Below, one piece after another: positions 15,997-23,337 of a stretch of DNA of 25,313 bases. The position numbers and the translations under genes were made by a program. Origin of the DNA: Comamonadaceae bacterium (lineage in GTDB: Bacteria > Pseudomonadota > Gammaproteobacteria > Burkholderiales > Burkholderiaceae); NCBI GenBank assembly GCA_947505995.1, contig CANNNB010000005.1, positions 1 through 25,313 of the forward strand, written 5' to 3'. The notes beneath the pieces are model-generated. The model was not told the origin of the DNA. It ran no database searches and was given only the letters and a program-made list of their open reading frames with translations. Each line of letters starts with the position of its first letter. Position 1 is the stretch's first letter.

Positions 15997-17186
15997 TAAT
16001 AAACTCCAGTGGATTTCAAGCGCGTTAAGTCTTCAGCTTGAACACCAATTTCTTTGAGTATTTCTTCGGTGTGCTCGCCACGGCGCGGTGCCGATCTAGC
16101 GATTGTGCTTGGTGTTCGCTCAAGCTGCACGGGCTGGCCCACCATGCGCTGCGGTCCTTGGTGTTTTGACACCACATCTTTCACCATATTGAGATGCTTA
16201 ATTTGGGGCTCTTCAAAAACTTGGTCCATGCTGTTAATCAAACCACATGCCACGCCGCCTTCATTGAGCTTTTCAATCCAATAGGCACACTCTTTTTTGG
16301 CCAAGCGCTCGTTGATTTCCCTGTTCAGTGCATCTCGGTTCACAGAGCGGCTAGGCTTGTCTTGATAGCGCGGGTCGGTGACCCATTGGGGTGCTTCCAA
16401 AATATCGCAGAAGCGTTCCCAAATTTTGGAACCAAAGACGGCAATGTTCATGTAACCATCGAGTGCCTTGTAAACGCCTGTGGGAATGCTGGTGGGATGA
16501 AAATTGCCTGCTTGGGTGGCTACTTCATGATCAATTAACCATCTGGAAGTTTGGAAGTCCATCATGTAAACCATGGACTCCAATAAAGAGGTGTGAAGCC
16601 ACTGGCCTTGTCCCGATTTTTCGCGCTCTAGCAAAGCTACCAAAATGCCTTGTGCCGCAAAAATGCCGGCACACAAGTCAGCAATGGGAATGCCTACACG
16701 CATAGGGCCTTGCTCGGCCAAGCCAGTGACCGACATCAAGCCGCCCATGCCTTGCGCAATTTGGTCGAAGCCTGGTCTGGTGGCCAAAGGGCCTGTTTGA
16801 CCAAAACCCGAAATGCTGGCGTAGACCAGCCCGGGATTGCTGACTTTCAAAGTTTCGTAATCAATGCCCAATCGAAACTTCACATCGGGCCTGAAGTTTT
16901 CAACCACCACGTCAGCTTTGTCAATTAACTTCTTCAACAATTGAATGCCTTCCGGCTCTTTCAAATTGAGGGTGATGGAGCGTTTGTTTCGGTGGGTATA
17001 TTGGTAGTCTGAGCCTTCTTGACCGCCCAAGGTGTCATCGCCGCGCATGTGTTCAGGCATTTGCACTTGAACCACATCGGCACCCCAATCGGCCAATTGC
17101 CGACAAGCAGTGGGACCAGCTCTGACTTGAGTCAGGTCGATGACTCGGAATCTGGCCAGGGCGGAGGAGGCGGGTTGATGAGGCAT
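15996..17186 (-). CDS. Class III (CaiB/BaiF-type) CoA transferase
   Basis: A 396-residue enzyme of usual size for formyl-CoA transferase-like proteins. Landmarks: FRVIDLTQVRAGPTACRQLADWGADVV near the N-terminus, RNKRSITLNLKEPEG (66-80), VVENFRP (94-100), and the catalytic Asp170 in VGIPIADLCAG (164-174), the residue that forms the acyl-aspartate/CoA intermediate. It moves CoA from a donor acyl-CoA to a free acid in the cytoplasm. It is the first gene of the four-gene overlapping operon and would activate the acid captured by the Bug receptor. The substrate is not identifiable from sequence. It starts 40 bp after the mnmH stop. Confidence 0.92.
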   Translation of the reverse strand: MPHQPASSALARFRVIDLTQVRAGPTACRQLADWGADVVQVQMPEHMRGDDTLGGQEGSDYQYTHRNKRSITLNLKEPEGIQLLKKLIDKADVVVENFRPDVKFRLGIDYETLKVSNPGLVYASISGFGQTGPLATRPGFDQIAQGMGGLMSVTGLAEQGPMRVGIPIADLCAGIFAAQGILVALLEREKSGQGQWLHTSLLESMVYMMDFQTSRWLIDHEVATQAGNFHPTSIPTGVYKALDGYMNIAVFGSKIWERFCDILEAPQWVTDPRYQDKPSRSVNRDALNREINERLAKKECAYWIEKLNEGGVACGLINSMDQVFEEPQIKHLNMVKDVVSKHQGPQRMVGQPVQLERTPSTIARSAPRRGEHTEEILKEIGVQAEDLTRLKSTGVY

Positions 17187-17226
17187 GTTTTAAATTTTCT
17201 AAATGTAGCAATCAAGTTGATGTGGC

Positions 17227-18303
17227 TCAAGCCAACACGAGTTCTTTGGCGATGGCTGAAAGGCAGTCATTCGATCTGCTGTGAGCCGTTAAAGTTTTGG
17301 CATTTTCTATGTCAGAAAAATTCCGTTTCATGGAAGCAAAATAGGTTGGGTCGTAGTGCAGCGTTAGGAGTTCTTGCACAACGACGTCAATCTGCCCTTG
17401 CTCAATGTGGGATTGCCATGATTGAACCTGCTGCTTCCCTCTAATGGCCACCAGCGCATCCAATCGCGTGGCAAACAGAGTAGGGTCTTTGACAAAAAAG
17501 TCGTAATCTTCCAGCAACAATTTCACGCGTTCGTCGTCTGACAACTCGAGCTGGTAGCACAGTCCTGAACGGACAGCCACTATCAGTGATTCGGGCACTG
17601 CAAGGTTGCCCACCTTGCGGCTTTCAGATTCCACGTAGACGGGTTTGGACGGGTCCATTTTGCGAAGTGCATCCCAAACCAGAGTGTCAAATCTCTTTTG
17701 ACTAGGTTGCTGTTCTCCGGGAATAAAACCCAAGACCGAACTCCTGTGGTTGGCCAAGCCTTCTAAATCTAAAACTTGTGCACCTTGGGTCTGCAAACAA
17801 TGCAGAAGCCTTGTTTTGCCAGAGCCCGTGGGGCCACAAATGACGCGCCACTGGATACGTTCGGCCAAGGGTGGAATAGCGGTAACCAATTCGCTTCGAA
17901 AGCTTTTATAGCCCCCTTCAATGATGGCCACTTTGAAGCCAATTTGCCCCAAGATAAGCGCCAAGGAACCGCTGCGTTTTCCCCCGCGCCAGCAATACAC
18001 CAGGGGCTGCCAGTTTTTTGGCAAGTCAATGACATGCGCTTCAATGTGTCGAGCAATGTTGGCCGCTACCAATGCCGCGCCTTTTTTCTTAGCCTCAAAC
18101 GGGCCCACCTGTTTGTAAAGGGTGCCAATCTCGATGCGTTGCTCGTTGTTCAGTGAAGGCCAATTGACTGCACCTGGCAAACGATCAAGGGCAAATTCGT
18201 CTTCACTTCTGGCGTCAATGATGGCGCTGTAGCCACCGGCTTGTCCTATCGGTACAGACAGGCGGGCCATGGCTTCTTTAGCGCTAACTGGGTTCACGTT
18301 CAC
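17227..18303 (-). CDS. mnmH: tRNA 2-selenouridine synthase (rhodanese domain + P-loop)
   Basis: MnmH (SelU/YbbB) converts 2-thiouridine at the wobble position of certain tRNAs to 2-selenouridine via a geranylated intermediate, using selenophosphate. The 358-residue protein has an N-terminal rhodanese domain with active Cys104 in VYCWRGGKRSG and DARSEDEF (30-37), then a P-loop GPTGSGKT (157-164) and the diagnostic LEGLANHRSSVLG (180-192). The start is GTG (complement of 18301-18303) with an AAAGG Shine-Dalgarno six bases away. The usual partner selD is not visible here. It lies 40 bp upstream of the CoA-transferase operon on the same strand, so readthrough is possible. Confidence 0.93.
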   Translation of the reverse strand: MNVNPVSAKEAMARLSVPIGQAGGYSAIIDARSEDEFALDRLPGAVNWPSLNNEQRIEIGTLYKQVGPFEAKKKGAALVAANIARHIEAHVIDLPKNWQPLVYCWRGGKRSGSLALILGQIGFKVAIIEGGYKSFRSELVTAIPPLAERIQWRVICGPTGSGKTRLLHCLQTQGAQVLDLEGLANHRSSVLGFIPGEQQPSQKRFDTLVWDALRKMDPSKPVYVESESRKVGNLAVPESLIVAVRSGLCYQLELSDDERVKLLLEDYDFFVKDPTLFATRLDALVAIRGKQQVQSWQSHIEQGQIDVVVQELLTLHYDPTYFASMKRNFSDIENAKTLTAHSRSNDCLSAIAKELVLA

Positions 18304-18448
18304 AAAACGCCTTTCATTGGAAGTGCCGCCATTATGGCAAACCCGACTTGGAGAGTTTCAAATTTGGATGAACAATCAAAGCATCGTTTTGTGCCTTGAA
18401 TTTCCAGCAATGAAAAGGCGCTACTTTTTTTCCTTCTGAAGGTTTCTA

Positions 18449-19429
18449 ATGACCCATCGACGTTTTGCCATTTTGAAGCTTGCCACCTTGGCTCTCAGTC
18501 TGTCTTTCGCAGGCCTTGCCTTGGCTCAAGAGAAGTTTCCTTCGCGCCCAGTTACTTTGGTGGTACCTCAGGCAGCCGGTGGTGCCAATGACGCCATTGC
18601 GCGCGTCATTGCTCAAAAGCTGTCAGAACAATGGGGCCAGACCGTACTTGTTGAAAACCGGCCCGGAGCGGGTGGCAATGTTGGAACTGCATTTGCCGCC
18701 AAAGCCAAGAACGATGGTTATACCCTTTTGGTCAATGCAGACAGCGCACAGGTCATCAACCCGGCCCTGTACGCCAAAACAGGTTTTGATCCTGTCAAAG
18801 ACTTTGACCCGATTGCCCCCTTGGCAAGAGCAGGCTATGTGTTGGTTGCCAATCCGAGCTTTCCTGCCAACAATGTGGCAGAACTCATTGCCTTGGCCAA
18901 GTCCAAGCCTGGGGCTTTATCGATTGCATCTGCAGGCAACGGCACTTTGAACCACTTAATTGGTGAAATGCTTCAAAAGGCCACCGACATTCAGCTTCAG
19001 CACATTCCTTATAAAGCTGCTGCCGCTGCTGCCACCGATGTGGTGGGTGGCCAAGTGCCGCTCTCTGTGCAAAGCATGCCTTCGTCCATTGCATTTATCC
19101 GTGCTGGCAAACTCAAGGTCTTGGGGGTTGTGAACGAAAAGCGACTTGCAGCCTTGCCCGACTCGCCCACCATTGGAGAGACGGTGCCAGGTTTTGGCGC
19201 AACGCCTTGGTATGGCATGTTTGCGCCCGTTGGGACGCCCAAAAACATCTTGCTTCAAATTCAAAACGACGTGGCCAAGGCCTTGGATGCCAAAGACGCT
19301 CAGGATCGTTTGGCCACGCTCGGCTGCGAGCCTTTCAAAGGCACTAGCGATCAGCTGGCCCAAATTGTGAAGTCTGACTTGGTGCGCTGGGCGAAACTTG
19401 TGAAAGATTCTGGCGCCAAGATTGATTGA
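18449..19429 (+). CDS. Bug-family (TctC-like) tripartite tricarboxylate transporter substrate receptor
   Basis: A 326-residue periplasmic receptor with a Sec signal ending LALA (about 23-26). The mature chain begins QEKFPSRPVTLVVPQAAGGANDAIAR, followed by the family's WGQTVLVENRPGAGGNVGTAFAAKA and DGYTLLVNADS; GNGTLNHLIGEML...HIPYKAAAAAATD occupies the central ligand-loop region. Compared with the Bug protein at 13215, the ligand loops differ (AAGGANDA against APGGAADY), so a different ligand is likely. GAAGG at 18438-18442 is the Shine-Dalgarno and is half of a small CCTTC-T-GAAGG palindrome. It is divergent from mnmH and convergent with the cupin gene. No TctA/TctB membrane genes are present. 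Confidence 0.92.
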   Translation: MTHRRFAILKLATLALSLSFAGLALAQEKFPSRPVTLVVPQAAGGANDAIARVIAQKLSEQWGQTVLVENRPGAGGNVGTAFAAKAKNDGYTLLVNADSAQVINPALYAKTGFDPVKDFDPIAPLARAGYVLVANPSFPANNVAELIALAKSKPGALSIASAGNGTLNHLIGEMLQKATDIQLQHIPYKAAAAAATDVVGGQVPLSVQSMPSSIAFIRAGKLKVLGVVNEKRLAALPDSPTIGETVPGFGATPWYGMFAPVGTPKNILLQIQNDVAKALDAKDAQDRLATLGCEPFKGTSDQLAQIVKSDLVRWAKLVKDSGAKID

Positions 19430-19473
19430 GCTGGCTTTGGTTCTCTTGCAAAGACCTTGCTGCTTGATTTCGA

Positions 19474-19974
19474 TTAGACCCCGCCTTGGGGGTGGGTAGG
19501 GTCAATCCAAAGCACGTTTTCAGGTTTTTCGATGGGCTCAATGTCCAAGTTAACCGATACGGCCTGTCCATCGCTTCGGCAAAGCACACATTCCAAAACC
19601 TCAGTGGCGCTGGCATTGATTTCTTGATGCGGCACAAAGGGCGGTACATAAATAAAATCACCGGGGCCTGCTTCTGCGGTGAACTCCAAACGATCGCCCC
19701 AGCGCATGCGGGCGCGACCTTTGATAACGTAAATCACGCTTTCTAGCGGGCCATGATGGTGCGCGCCTGTTTTGGCATTGGCGTGAATGGTCACGGTGCC
19801 GGCCCACAGTTTTTCCGCCCCCACCCTTGCAAAGTTGATGGCAGCTTTTCTGTCCATGCCTGGCGTGGATGGCACATTGCCGTCTAGCTGATTGCCGGGA
19901 ACGACGCGAACGCCTTGGTGCTTCCAATCCGTTGGGTTGGCGTCGTTTGAATGATTGTGGTTGTGAGTTGTCAT
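19474..19974 (-). CDS. Cupin-domain protein with His-rich N-terminus
   Basis: A 166-residue single-cupin protein. Cupin motif 1 is GAHHHGPLESVIYVIKG (70-86), giving metal ligands His72, His74 and Glu78; motif 2 is GDFIYVPPFVPHQEIN (105-120), giving His116. The N-terminus MTTHNHNHSND adds three further histidines that could bind or store metal. Small stand-alone cupins act as dioxygenases, isomerases or sensors, so the reaction cannot be stated. Trp residues and the LECVLCRSDGQ stretch (about 127-137) recur in cupins linked to small-molecule catabolism. It is divergent from the M20 operon; a sigma70-like promoter embedded in an inverted repeat lies upstream, suggesting tight control. Confidence 0.85.
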   Translation of the reverse strand: MTTHNHNHSNDANPTDWKHQGVRVVPGNQLDGNVPSTPGMDRKAAINFARVGAEKLWAGTVTIHANAKTGAHHHGPLESVIYVIKGRARMRWGDRLEFTAEAGPGDFIYVPPFVPHQEINASATEVLECVLCRSDGQAVSVNLDIEPIEKPENVLWIDPTHPQGGV

Positions 19975-19992
19975 ATTAACCAGTCGTTATTT

Positions 19993-20038
19993 AACATATT
20001 GTTGTTCAACTATAGGTTTTAAAACAATATGTTGTAAA
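19993..20038 (-). promoter_or_regulatory. Cupin promoter inside a perfect 11-bp inverted repeat
   Basis: On the minus strand TTTACA (complement of 20033-20038), an 18-bp spacer and TATAGT (complement of 20009-20014) make a near-consensus sigma70 promoter, with start expected near 20002. Perfect arms AACATATTGTT (19993-20003) and AACAATATGTT (20023-20033) bracket the -10, and a second short palindrome GTTG-TT-CAAC (20001-20010) covers the start region. A repressor bound here would block the promoter; the regulator is unknown. Confidence 0.55.
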
Positions 20039-20102
20039 AGTTTGGAGCGCAGTTATTCAATTTTGCGCCACATTTTGTGTGTTTGTACAGTCATTATTGA
20101 TC

Positions 20103-20135
20103 GTCAGACTTAAATTGAGGTAGTCTGACATTTTT
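20103..20135 (+). promoter_or_regulatory. Leader hairpin followed by a T-run before the M20 operon
   Basis: GTCAGACT (20103-20110) and AGTCTGAC (20122-20129) are perfect 8-bp arms around an 11-nt loop, followed by ATTTTT (20130-20135) and, 15 bp later, the M20 start. On the plus strand this has the form of an intrinsic terminator or attenuator; as DNA it could equally be an operator. Confidence 0.45.
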
Positions 20136-20150
20136 GAAGCACCTAAATAG

Positions 20151-21557
20151 ATGATGTCCAGACAAGCCGCCATCCAGAGAGCCGTCGCAGAATTTGACAA
20201 CGGTTCATTTCAGCAAGTGCTCCGACAAAGAATTGCCAGGCCCACTGAAAGTCAAAATCCCGTCAGATCGGCGGAGCTTTTGGCTTATTTAACCAAGGAG
20301 CTGCAACCTGCCTTGAATGCCATGGGATTTGCTTGTCGTCTCATTGAGCATCCCAAAGCCAAAGCGCCGTTTTTATACGCTGAACGCCTTGAATCGCAAG
20401 ACTTGCCCACCGTTCTAGGCTACGGCCACGGCGATGTCATTCGGGGCTTGGAGTCGGAATGGCGTGAGGGCTTGTCGCCTTGGACTTTGACCGAATTAGA
20501 AGGCAACTGGTACGGACGAGGCATTGCCGACAACAAGGGCCAGCACTCGGTGAATTTACAGGCCATGGCTTGCGTCCTAGCTGAGCGGGGTTGTTTGGGT
20601 TTCAATGCCAAATTCATCATCGAAATGGGTGAAGAAACGGGTTCACCTGGTTTGAAGGATGTCTGCGCAGAATATTCAGACTTGCTGAAAGCCGATTTGT
20701 TGGTGGCATCCGATGGACCACGCCTTAGAGCAGACCGGCCCACGATATTTTTAGGCTCAAGAGGCTGTCTGAACTTTGATCTCAGCATTGAGGCCAGATC
20801 TGGCGCACACCATTCTGGCAATTGGGGCGGACTGATCTCTAACCCAGGCATTCAATTGGCCCACGCCATAGCCAGTTTGGTCACAGACCATGGCGAAATT
20901 AAAGTACCTGAGTGGAAACCCAAGTCTTTGCCAGATGCAGTAAGGCGCGTGTTGGCAGACTGTGAGGTAGACGGCGGTGCCAATGGTCCTCAAATTGAAC
21001 CCGAATGGGGCCAGCCTGGCCTGAGCCCTGCAGAACGAGTTTTTGGCTGGTGTTCCTTTGAAGTACTGGCCTTTAAAACGGGCAATCCAGACAACCCTGT
21101 GAATGCCATTCCCCCAAGAGCCAAGGCCACTTGCCAATTGCGATTTGTGGTGGGTATCGACAGCACTGACATCTTGAGTGCATTAAGACGACATTTGGAC
21201 AGTCATGGTTTTGGCTATGTCCAAATTACGCCGGCACGTGATGAAATTTTCAAAGCAACGCGCATTGACCCAGATGATGCATGGGTCACTTGGGCTGCCA
21301 ACTCTTTGCAGCAAACAACACAAAAAACACCCGCAATTTTGCCCAATTTGGGGGGGTCTTTGCCCAATGATATTTTTACAGATGTGCTAGGTTTAAAGAC
21401 CATCTGGGTGCCACACTCCTACCCTGGCTGTTCTCAGCATGCGCCCAATGAGCACTTGCCCCGCGAGCTGCTCAAAGAGGCGCTGCAGGTTATGACGGGA
21501 CTTTACTGGGATTTGGGTGCGGGCAACACCCCGCATAACACCCCACAAGCCAATTAA
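20151..21557 (+). CDS. M20-family metallopeptidase (ArgE/DapE/carboxypeptidase G2-like)
   Basis: A 468-residue cytosolic metallohydrolase. The two-metal site is recognisable: His93 in YGHGDV, Asp127 in YGRGIADNKGQ, Glu161/Glu162 in MGEETGSPG (general base and bridging ligand), Asp188 in VASDGP, and His430 in QHAPNEHLP. The length and the inserted lid domain (about 200-330) match M20 peptidases that hydrolyse dipeptides or N-acyl amino acids. There are two adjacent ATGs (20151, 20154) with only a weak GAAG far upstream, so the exact start is uncertain by one codon. It is first in a three-gene operon, 41 bp before the second M20 enzyme. Confidence 0.9.
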   Translation: MMSRQAAIQRAVAEFDNGSFQQVLRQRIARPTESQNPVRSAELLAYLTKELQPALNAMGFACRLIEHPKAKAPFLYAERLESQDLPTVLGYGHGDVIRGLESEWREGLSPWTLTELEGNWYGRGIADNKGQHSVNLQAMACVLAERGCLGFNAKFIIEMGEETGSPGLKDVCAEYSDLLKADLLVASDGPRLRADRPTIFLGSRGCLNFDLSIEARSGAHHSGNWGGLISNPGIQLAHAIASLVTDHGEIKVPEWKPKSLPDAVRRVLADCEVDGGANGPQIEPEWGQPGLSPAERVFGWCSFEVLAFKTGNPDNPVNAIPPRAKATCQLRFVVGIDSTDILSALRRHLDSHGFGYVQITPARDEIFKATRIDPDDAWVTWAANSLQQTTQKTPAILPNLGGSLPNDIFTDVLGLKTIWVPHSYPGCSQHAPNEHLPRELLKEALQVMTGLYWDLGAGNTPHNTPQAN

Positions 21558-21598
21558 ACTCTGGTGCAAATAGCCCAAAACAATATTGAGGACACAAA

Positions 21599-22786
21599 AT
21601 GAATGCACGTTACGATTGTTTTTGTAAATTAACTGACTTGCTAGGCGCGCAGGAATCCTTGACCGAAGCCAGACGTCATTTGCACCAATTTCCCGAACTT
21701 TCTTTTCAAGAAAAATCAACCGCTCAGTGGGTTGCAGACAAGTTGCAAGCTTGGGGCTATGAAGTCACACGCAATGTAGGCGGTCATGGGCTGGTGGCCA
21801 CTTTGAAAAATGGCCAAGGCAAGGGCATTGCTTTGCGTGCTGACATGGATGCCTTGCCCATTCAAGAAGAAACCCAAAAACCTTATGCCAGTCAACATGC
21901 TGGCACCATGCATGCATGCGGCCATGATGGCCACACCGCCATGTTGTTGGGTGCGGCCCAGCAACTGGCCAAAACCAAGAATTTCAAGGGCACTGTTCAC
22001 TTGGTGTTTCAACCCGCCGAAGAGGCTGGCAAAGACAGTGGCGCACAGCAAATGATTGCTGATGGCTTGTTTGAACGGTTTCCATGCGATGCTATTTTTG
22101 GCATTCACAACCACCCAGGGGCAGACGTCGGCACTTTCATGTTGGGTGCTGGTGCGTTCATGTCTGCTTCCGATACGTGCTACATCAAAGTCAAAGGCAA
22201 AGGCGGCCATGCCGCAAGACCGCACCAGACAGTCGACCCAGTGGTCATCATGGGCAGTTTAATCATGGCCTTGCAAACGGTGGTCTCGCGCAACATTGAT
22301 CCCTTGCAAACTTCGGTGGTTAGCATTGGCACTGCGCATTCAGGCAGTGTGTCCAATGTCATCCCCGATTCTGCAAGCATGTCGCTCAGCATTCGTTCTT
22401 TCAGTCCTGAAGTTCGGGAGTTATTGGAGAGACGAATCAAGACCCTGGTGCGCGCGCAAGTAGAGTCTTACGGTGGTGATGTAGAAATCATTTATGAGCG
22501 TGGATACCCTGTGGTCATTAACTCGCAAGCTGAGACTGAATTTGCCCGCCAAGTTGCTGTCGAATTGGTGGGAGAAGACAAGGTGGTTTTCCCCTTTGGC
22601 CCCGTCACCGGCAGCGAAGATTTTGCCTACTATCTGCAGCACAAACCAGGTTGTTTTTTGCGTCTGGGCAATGGGTTAGACAGTGTGATGTTGCATAACC
22701 CCAAATACGATTTCAACGACCAAAACTTGTCTTATGGCGCCGCTTATTGGACCCGCCTTGTCGAGCGATTTCTTGATGCAGATTGA
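21599..22786 (+). CDS. M20-family amidohydrolase (hippurate/N-acyl-amino-acid hydrolase-like)
   Basis: A 395-residue enzyme of the HipO/ILL1 subgroup: it starts with RRHLHQFPELSFQE (25-38), has RADMDALPIQE (80-90), the metal site MHACGHDGH (104-112; Cys107, His109), FQPAEEAGKDSGAQ (138-150; Glu141 general base, Glu142 ligand), GIHNHP (168-173; His170) and a late His363 in MLHNP. GGHAARPH (199-206) is in the dimerisation domain. Such enzymes split N-acyl or N-aroyl amino acids to the amino acid and carboxylic acid. Shine-Dalgarno GAGGA (21588-21592) lies six bases before the ATG. Two different M20 enzymes in tandem suggest stepwise or broad amide hydrolysis. The acyl group is unknown. Confidence 0.92.
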   Translation: MNARYDCFCKLTDLLGAQESLTEARRHLHQFPELSFQEKSTAQWVADKLQAWGYEVTRNVGGHGLVATLKNGQGKGIALRADMDALPIQEETQKPYASQHAGTMHACGHDGHTAMLLGAAQQLAKTKNFKGTVHLVFQPAEEAGKDSGAQQMIADGLFERFPCDAIFGIHNHPGADVGTFMLGAGAFMSASDTCYIKVKGKGGHAARPHQTVDPVVIMGSLIMALQTVVSRNIDPLQTSVVSIGTAHSGSVSNVIPDSASMSLSIRSFSPEVRELLERRIKTLVRAQVESYGGDVEIIYERGYPVVINSQAETEFARQVAVELVGEDKVVFPFGPVTGSEDFAYYLQHKPGCFLRLGNGLDSVMLHNPKYDFNDQNLSYGAAYWTRLVERFLDAD

Positions 22787-22821
22787 ACAAGCTTTTTTTG
22801 TATTTTTAAACCGGAGAACTT

Positions 22822-23328
22822 ATGACCATTTCCATGTACCAAGCCAGCGTGCCCCGTTTGATCAATGGCTTGATAAATTTGTCGCATCTTTTGGAGAAGG
22901 CGCAAACCCATGCTGAAGCCAAAAAAATAGATCCTGTGGTCTTTGCTTCTATGCGCCTTTACCCAGATATGTTTCCATTGAGCAGGCAAGTTCAAATTGC
23001 GTGCGATGTTTGCAAGGGGCTTATCGCCCGGCTAGCGGGCGTCGAAATTCCAGCCCATGAAGACACCGAAAAAGATTTGAAAGATTTGCAATTGCGCATT
23101 GCCAAAACCATTGCGTTTTTAGAGACTTTCAAGCCCGAGCAAATTGACGGCACCGAAGACAAGGACATTGTGGTGAAGCGTGGCGAAAAAGAAACGCACT
23201 ACAAGGGCATGCAGTATTTGCTGGGCCATGGCTTGCCCAACTTGTATTTCCACACCACCACCACTTACAGCATGCTGCGCGCCGGTGGTGTCGAAATTGG
23301 CAAATCAGATTATTTGGGAAAAATCTAA
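22822..23328 (+). CDS. DUF1993-family protein
   Basis: A 168-residue soluble protein beginning MTISMYQASVPRLINGLINLSHLLEKA, with YPDMFPLSRQVQIACDVCKG (47-66) and a C-terminal HGLPNLYFHTTTTYSMLRAGGVEIGKSDYLG; these are the hallmarks of DUF1993, a mostly helical family distantly like DinB four-helix bundles. Its function is unknown. His residues at the C-terminal HGLPNLYFH could bind metal as in DinB-like proteins, but this is inference. Shine-Dalgarno GGAGA (22813-22817) is followed by the ATG after four bases. It is third in the M20 operon (35-bp gap) and ends 9 bp from the convergent M14 gene. Confidence 0.88.
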   Translation: MTISMYQASVPRLINGLINLSHLLEKAQTHAEAKKIDPVVFASMRLYPDMFPLSRQVQIACDVCKGLIARLAGVEIPAHEDTEKDLKDLQLRIAKTIAFLETFKPEQIDGTEDKDIVVKRGEKETHYKGMQYLLGHGLPNLYFHTTTTYSMLRAGGVEIGKSDYLGKI

Positions 23329-23337
23329 GCTTGTCTT

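Noticed and set aside
18432..18442. CCTTC-T-GAAGG as an RNA hairpin sequestering the ribosome site of the second Bug gene
   Set aside because: A one-base loop cannot close; it may be chance pairing around a normal Shine-Dalgarno.
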